A stretch of DNA of 64,000 nucleotides from positions 62,001 through 126,000 of the forward strand of contig CAJTJT010000001.1 in the NCBI GenBank assembly GCA_910576915.1. The letters run 5' to 3'. The notes below the pieces were generated by a model, which saw only the letters and a list, made by a program, of their open reading frames with translations, was not told the DNA's origin and ran no database searches. Shown here in pieces: positions 59,780-64,000 of this stretch (positions within the stretch are counted from its first letter, which is position 1; the number at the start of each line of letters is the position of its first letter). A program made the translations under genes and the position numbers. Origin of the DNA: an uncultured Elusimicrobiales bacterium. GTDB taxonomy: Bacteria > Elusimicrobiota > Elusimicrobia > Elusimicrobiales > Elusimicrobiaceae.

Positions 59780-61240
59780 TTAGGGCTGAGCGAGCAGTTG
59801 TTTTAAAATGTCTTCGTGTATGCGGAAAATAGCTTCGCTTTTGGTGGCCAGATTATTGGCTATGAGCACAAAGGCGATTTGGTTGCCTTTCTCATCCGTT
59901 ACGTAGCCGGCGGCGGCTTTTACGCCGTCAATCGTGCCGCCTTTTACGCGCACGCGGCTGACGGCTTTGCGCGTTTTTAAAAACCGTCTTAACAGCAGTA
60001 AATCGCCGCGGTCGTCCGGCGTGGCGAGGGAATTGTAATAATACGTAAAATTCGGGCTGGTGGTCATAAACGCAAGCGTGCGCAGGAGCGTGTGCGGAGT
60101 TACCAAATTATCGCGCGAGAGGCCGCTTCCGTCGTAAATTACCGTATCTTCCGGCCCGGCCAGCCGGTTTTCCCGCAAAAAATTATTCAGTTCCTTGAGC
60201 CCGTTTTGAAGGCTTCCCTTTTTTCCGGCGTGTACGGCCAGTTGGCGCAGTATCATGTCCGCGTACAGATTAAAACTGCGTTTGTTGATGATGACGACAA
60301 TGTCTTTGAGTTTGGGCGACTGGTACGCATGCAGCAAGGACATCGTCGTATAATCCGGCGCGGTGTGCGTGGTTTGCGGCACGCCCAGCACAAAAATATC
60401 CTGTTTTTCCAGTTCCGTTTTTAACGCGTGCGCGGCGAAAAAAGCCGGGTCCGGCAACGCGGCGGAAATGGTAAACCCGGTGAAATTCGTGGGAATGGTG
60501 CCGTAGATTTCCAGCTCGTTTTGGTGTGGCGCGCCGTAAACGTAGGCATTATCTTTTTTGTTTTTTCCGTCGGCTGTGACGAAACTTTTTAGCGTAAGGC
60601 CGGGAACTTCGGGCTCGATAGAGGAAACTTCCGCCGGCTTGCCGTCCCGCGGCTGGGGGGAAAAATGAATTTTAAAAGAGTTGTCGTTAAAAGAGAGCGG
60701 ACTTGCCGGGGCGGCGTAATAGTTGCCCATGTTTTCCCAGTTTACTTTGGGGCCCACGGACGGCCCTTCAAATAAAGATACGTCCGCAATAATGTTTCCT
60801 TCCACGCGCGTGATGCCGGCGTCTTTCACTGCTTTGGCCCATTTTTTGGCGACGGTCTGCCAGCTTTCCGCCCCGGCTACGCGGGTGGAGCCGAGCGTCG
60901 GGTCTCCGCCGCCCTGTAAATAGAGGTCCCCTTTTAATATTCCGTTTTCGTCCGGCCGTTTTTGCGCATACAGGTTTGTTTGAAAGCGGTGCTCCGGCCC
61001 TAAGGTTTCGAGTGCGGCGGCGGTAGTTAAAAGTTTAAGCGTGGAGGCGGGCGTCAGACGCGTGTCCGCATTGACGGAAAAAAGTTCGTCTTCCGGCGCG
61101 TTTACGTAAGCCGCCGCGCCGCCCCACCAGGCGCCTTTTAACACCGGGTGCTGCAAGCGGGCGGAAACATAATCCTGCACCGTTTGTGCGGTAGCGGATA
61201 CAGTAGCACAGAAATAAATAAATAATAAAAAGTAGCGCAT
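59780..61240 (-). CDS. dacB: D-alanyl-D-alanine carboxypeptidase/endopeptidase (PBP4, S13)
   Basis: This periplasmic penicillin-binding protein trims or cuts peptidoglycan cross-links. The 486-residue chain has a signal peptide (1-19, ending ATAQ), the SxxK motif as STLK (Ser66-Lys69, in TPASTLKLLTT), the SxN-type motif in GSGLSRDNLVTP (around 370-376), and the third motif near residue 430 reading KGGTIDGV where KTGTL is usual. The middle Thr of KTG is thus replaced by Gly, which may alter rate or drug binding. The length and inserted domains match class C PBP4. An AT-rich stretch with TATTTT at 61247-61252 precedes ATG and no ribosome site is seen. Confidence 0.92.
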   Translation of the reverse strand: MRYFLLFIYFCATVSATAQTVQDYVSARLQHPVLKGAWWGGAAAYVNAPEDELFSVNADTRLTPASTLKLLTTAAALETLGPEHRFQTNLYAQKRPDENGILKGDLYLQGGGDPTLGSTRVAGAESWQTVAKKWAKAVKDAGITRVEGNIIADVSLFEGPSVGPKVNWENMGNYYAAPASPLSFNDNSFKIHFSPQPRDGKPAEVSSIEPEVPGLTLKSFVTADGKNKKDNAYVYGAPHQNELEIYGTIPTNFTGFTISAALPDPAFFAAHALKTELEKQDIFVLGVPQTTHTAPDYTTMSLLHAYQSPKLKDIVVIINKRSFNLYADMILRQLAVHAGKKGSLQNGLKELNNFLRENRLAGPEDTVIYDGSGLSRDNLVTPHTLLRTLAFMTTSPNFTYYYNSLATPDDRGDLLLLRRFLKTRKAVSRVRVKGGTIDGVKAAAGYVTDEKGNQIAFVLIANNLATKSEAIFRIHEDILKQLLAQP

Positions 61241-61272
61241 ATATATAAAATATCAAAATTTATTAAAATAAA

Positions 61273-61297
61273 ACCGCCCTGGCTGCTGCAGGGCGGT
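61273..61297 (-). terminator. Terminator of the 62928 gene
   Basis: ACCGCCCT (61273-61280) pairs with AGGGCGGT (61290-61297). On the minus strand it is followed by TTTATTTT, so it ends the unit that lies upstream of dacB. Confidence 0.78.
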
Positions 61298-61308
61298 AAA
61301 CGTCAAAA

Positions 61309-62928
61309 TCAGTTGAACCAGGGGTACCATTTGTCCTTGTCGCGGATGTTGATAAGCAGGGATACCGCCAGCATGTCGCGCGCGTTTAAAGCCTGCGGTT
61401 TATCCAGGGTGCAGGTAAAGCGGTCAAACGCCGCGTGCGCGTTTTGAATGTACCCACACGAATCCATTTGCCCGGCAACGCTGTAATCCGCGCGCAGGAA
61501 GCCCCACAGATGTCCGCACAGCTTGCGCAGAACGGAGCGCGCGGCGGAAGTTTCCGTAATTTCCGCTAACAGGTGGCCTTCCCGGTCAAACAGCTTCCAT
61601 TGGCGGCGCATGGAAAAACGTTTACGCGTAACGGTCAGCACGTCTTTGGAGCGGGCGAAATAAATTTCGTACCGTTCCTGTAACAATCCGAATCCTTTTT
61701 GTAACACCACTGCCGCTTTTTGGCCTTTGCGGTCGAATAACGTAATTTCCCGCAACACGAGCTGGGACCACACCACCCCGCAGAAGAAAATCAGTACGCC
61801 CAGCGGGATCGCCAGCGAGCAGGCGGAATAAAGGGTGTTGTAGGTAAACGCGCTGAGCGGCAGGAGGCGGGCATTTTCGCTGATGCCTGCGGCGGCCAGC
61901 GTTAAAAACGTCAGTCCCACAAGCGTCAGCCCGGTAAACAGGAATAAACTGTCCCAGCGGGCGGAAAGCGAAATAAGGATGTTGCCCTGGTTGTCTTTGG
62001 CGCGGAAAATCAGCGAGGGCGTACCGTACAGCCGGGTAAAGCGGATGGGATAAAGCGAATTGGGGTTGGCGGGCGCGTCCGGCGTTTGGCGGCGGACAAA
62101 CAACCGTACCGCCAGCACGGCCAGCTGTAAGCCGGCAAATAGAAACGCCAGTACGATTAACGCGTCAAACCCATGGCCCATCTTACGCACGTAAGGCGGC
62201 ATGTTGGGGGATAAAAGCGTGTTTAACTTTACGTTTGCAAGTTGCTTTTTAAGTTTGGCGAAGAAGCCGGATTTTTTGGCCGATTTGGGTGAGGGTTTTG
62301 TTGCCGCGGGTTTGGCTTCCGCAGGCGCGGCCGCTTCCACGGGGGCGCTCAGGGTTTCTTCCGCCACGGCGGGCAGGGCGGCGATGTTATAGGCGCGCGG
62401 ATCGTTTACCGCCATTTCCAAAGAGGGCGTTTCTTCTTCCGTTTTGCGCGGGGAGATGAACGAAAAAATCAAATCCGTTTCCGCGTAAGTTAAATCTTTG
62501 GCCAGGATGGAATAGGCTTTGCCGTTAATTAAAAAGTAGCCGGCGCCAAAGTCGTTTTTAGGCGTAAAAAAGCTGATGTAGAAAAACGGTTCCCCGGTGG
62601 AAAATTCAATGCGTTTGATTTCTTCGCCCGTGTAGGTGTTGCCCACCACCTGCATTTTTTTGCGTTTAACATCGGCCAGATCGGCATTGATTTTGCCTTC
62701 GATACAGGTTTCGGTGGTGCAGTCAGCGGTTTTAACGTCAATGCGGGACGATTTTTTTTGAATGGAAAGCACGCTTCCCGCCGGCGGGGTTTTGACGTCC
62801 GTCCAGCCCGAGGGCATATCCAGCGTGAAGGCGCCGTCGGAGGATGTAAACGTTCCTCCCCGGGCGAGTAACGCCGAGGTCGCCAGCAGGACGGTTAGAA
62901 CCGTTTTTAAAAAGGGGCGGTGTGCCAT
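61309..62928 (-). CDS. Exported/membrane protein of unknown function
   Basis: The 539-residue protein has a signal peptide (1-22, ending LLARG) and an extracytoplasmic domain (about 25-165) opening FTSSDGAFTLDMPSGWTD, a pattern seen in PsbP-like or 'user-domain X' exported proteins. A Pro/Ala/Lys linker follows, then transmembrane helices near 250-275, 330-350 and 370-400, and a C-terminal soluble part (about 400-539) with strands and basic residues. Four cysteines sit in two pairs (CTTETC and others). I recognise no family for the whole. A TATAAT box 7 bases before ATG and the lack of a ribosome site suggest a leaderless transcript. Confidence 0.62.
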   Translation of the reverse strand: MAHRPFLKTVLTVLLATSALLARGGTFTSSDGAFTLDMPSGWTDVKTPPAGSVLSIQKKSSRIDVKTADCTTETCIEGKINADLADVKRKKMQVVGNTYTGEEIKRIEFSTGEPFFYISFFTPKNDFGAGYFLINGKAYSILAKDLTYAETDLIFSFISPRKTEEETPSLEMAVNDPRAYNIAALPAVAEETLSAPVEAAAPAEAKPAATKPSPKSAKKSGFFAKLKKQLANVKLNTLLSPNMPPYVRKMGHGFDALIVLAFLFAGLQLAVLAVRLFVRRQTPDAPANPNSLYPIRFTRLYGTPSLIFRAKDNQGNILISLSARWDSLFLFTGLTLVGLTFLTLAAAGISENARLLPLSAFTYNTLYSACSLAIPLGVLIFFCGVVWSQLVLREITLFDRKGQKAAVVLQKGFGLLQERYEIYFARSKDVLTVTRKRFSMRRQWKLFDREGHLLAEITETSAARSVLRKLCGHLWGFLRADYSVAGQMDSCGYIQNAHAAFDRFTCTLDKPQALNARDMLAVSLLINIRDKDKWYPWFN

Positions 62929-62935
62929 ACTGGTT

Positions 62936-62941
62936 ATTATA
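62936..62941 (-). promoter_or_regulatory. -10 box of the 62928 gene
   Basis: TATAAT on the minus strand lies 7 bases before ATG 62928. A weak TTAAAA lies at a 16-base spacing as a possible -35. Confidence 0.5.
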
Positions 62942-63063
62942 TTAAATTTTGGCGGAATTTTAACGTCTTGCCGTTCCTACGCGCGCGCAAACTATAATTG
63001 TGATTGTGGGGCGGAGTTAAAATTGTTATCATATATTTGTATAGATTTATTAGGGAGTGTATC

Positions 63064-64000
63064 ATGTCTGAAAGAAACATTACGGCCGCGCGTTTGTCCG
63101 CGTTGCGCGGGCTTATGCGTAAAAACAAACTTGACGGCCTTATCGTTACCAACAACTTAGACCAGCTGTATTTAACCAATTTCTTTTTTTATCCCGAAGA
63201 AACCGTCCTTTTGGTGCACGGCAAAGGCGTGGCGTGCTTCACGCGCGATTTGTATGTGGAACCGTTTGGCAAGTTCGCTCCCGAAATGGACGTAAAAGGC
63301 TGCGAAAACCGTCTGGCCGCCGCCGTGGAACAAGCCCAAAAAATGGGGCTTAAACGCGTCGGGTTCGATGCCGCCAAAGAATCCTACCAAAACGGTAAAA
63401 TGATGGCCGCCGCCGGATTTGCGGAAGTGGGGGGATTTATCTCCAAACTGCGCGAAACCAAAGACGCCGCCGAATTAAAACTCATGCGCGAAGCCAACCG
63501 CATCGCTTACCAGGCGTACGAATACGTAAAACCCCGCGTAAAAACGGGCATGACCGAAAGCGAACTGGCCGCGGAACTGGAAAAATTTATGCGCGCCAAA
63601 GGCGCGTCCGGCCCGTCTTTTCTGACGATTGTCGGCTTTGGCGAAAACTCCGCCAACCCGCACCACGAAACGGGTTCGCGCAAACTAAAAGCGAACGACG
63701 CCGTACTGATGGATTTCGGCTGTATTTACAAAGGCTACTGCTCCGACATTACCCGCAGCTGGTGGCACGGCAACAACGAACCCGCCGAATACAAAAAAAT
63801 CTGGAAGATTGTGGAAAAAGCCCGCAAAACGGGTGTAAAAGCCGTCCAAATCGGCACGGCCAATAAAGCGGTGGACGCGGCCGCGCGCGGCGTAATTTCC
63901 GACGCCGGATACGGCGAGTATTTCACCCACCGCACCGGGCACGGCGTGGGGATTGAAATCCACGAACAGCCCTATAACAGCCAAACCGCCGACACCGTGC
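63064..64000 (+). CDS. M24 family metallopeptidase (Xaa-Pro aminopeptidase-like), 3' end outside the window
   Basis: The first 312 residues of an aminopeptidase P/prolidase-type enzyme are present. An N-terminal creatinase-like domain (about 1-130) precedes the pita-bread catalytic domain, whose metal ligands appear in order: Asp in LMDFGCIYKGY, Asp in CSDITRSWW, and His in HRTGHGVGIEIHEQP. The last two Glu ligands lie beyond the window. It removes N-terminal residues before proline, or cleaves Xaa-Pro dipeptides. It has no signal peptide. AGGGAG precedes ATG 63064. Its gene diverges from the 62928 gene. Confidence 0.93.
   Translation, partial: MSERNITAARLSALRGLMRKNKLDGLIVTNNLDQLYLTNFFFYPEETVLLVHGKGVACFTRDLYVEPFGKFAPEMDVKGCENRLAAAVEQAQKMGLKRVGFDAAKESYQNGKMMAAAGFAEVGGFISKLRETKDAAELKLMREANRIAYQAYEYVKPRVKTGMTESELAAELEKFMRAKGASGPSFLTIVGFGENSANPHHETGSRKLKANDAVLMDFGCIYKGYCSDITRSWWHGNNEPAEYKKIWKIVEKARKTGVKAVQIGTANKAVDAAARGVISDAGYGEYFTHRTGHGVGIEIHEQPYNSQTADTV

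Overview
The window looks like a chromosomal segment of a Gram-negative-type bacterium with an outer membrane, most like the Elusimicrobiota (gut Elusimicrobium-like). That assignment is an inference. It rests on the mix of a type IV pilin, a PorV/PorQ-type outer-membrane protein, a large secreted protein with FlgD-like repeats and a T9SS-like C-terminal domain, and a Tad (type IVc) pilus locus with unusual fusions. No marker RNA gene is present to confirm it. Base composition is moderately GC-rich, with clearly AT-richer patches inside surface and sensor genes.

Layout. 0.1-19.0 kb is mostly housekeeping: a type IV pilin; yebC-ruvC on the minus strand; an alkD-like gene with an in-frame amber codon; tRNA-Arg(TCG), followed by a palindrome-rich insert that ends in a copy of the tRNA 3' end; a CpXC-domain gene and cca; then a long plus-strand run (site-2 protease, trpS, scpA, scpB, glgA, alkaline phosphatase, ftsX-like, EnvC-like, S41 protease, tsaD, a solute-binding-like protein without signal peptide, and a GAF-GGDEF protein).

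19.3-42.4 kb is a surface and pilus region. It begins with a 1592-residue secreted protein and a PorV-like protein. The next gene starts 3 bases after porV: a small Flp-like pilin opening a Tad operon (two Flp-like pilins, TadE, CpaB, a very short secretin, a TadZ-TadA fusion, a TadB with an added exported domain, TadC, a TPR protein, a HAMP-PAS membrane protein, a small membrane protein and a thioredoxin-fold protein). Two histidine kinases (one with a receiver domain) and a NarL-type regulator follow, then a second pilin cassette (Flp-like, TadG-like, TadE-like). No prepilin peptidase lies in the window.

42.5-53.1 kb is the most novel part. Two good sigma-70 promoters drive a set of uncharacterised membrane-anchored, Gly/Ser/Ala-rich proteins (481, 514, 90, 514, 513 and 1286 residues). 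Two of them are paralogues with a shared internal motif, and two carry cysteine-rich exported parts. I recognise no known family. Position next to the Tad locus and the shared architecture suggest an envelope or surface assembly that works with the pilus.

53.4-64 kb returns to mixed genes: an exported TPR protein, rsmA, a cysteine-rich lipoprotein, ftcD, a cold-shock gene with a 5'-leader palindrome, a MATE transporter, a PBP4-type DacB, a membrane protein of unknown function, and a truncated M24 peptidase at the edge. Several genes that start transcription units have a -10-like box 6-7 bases before the start codon and no Shine-Dalgarno sequence, whereas operon-internal genes have clear AGGAGG-like sites. 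Leaderless translation therefore seems common here.
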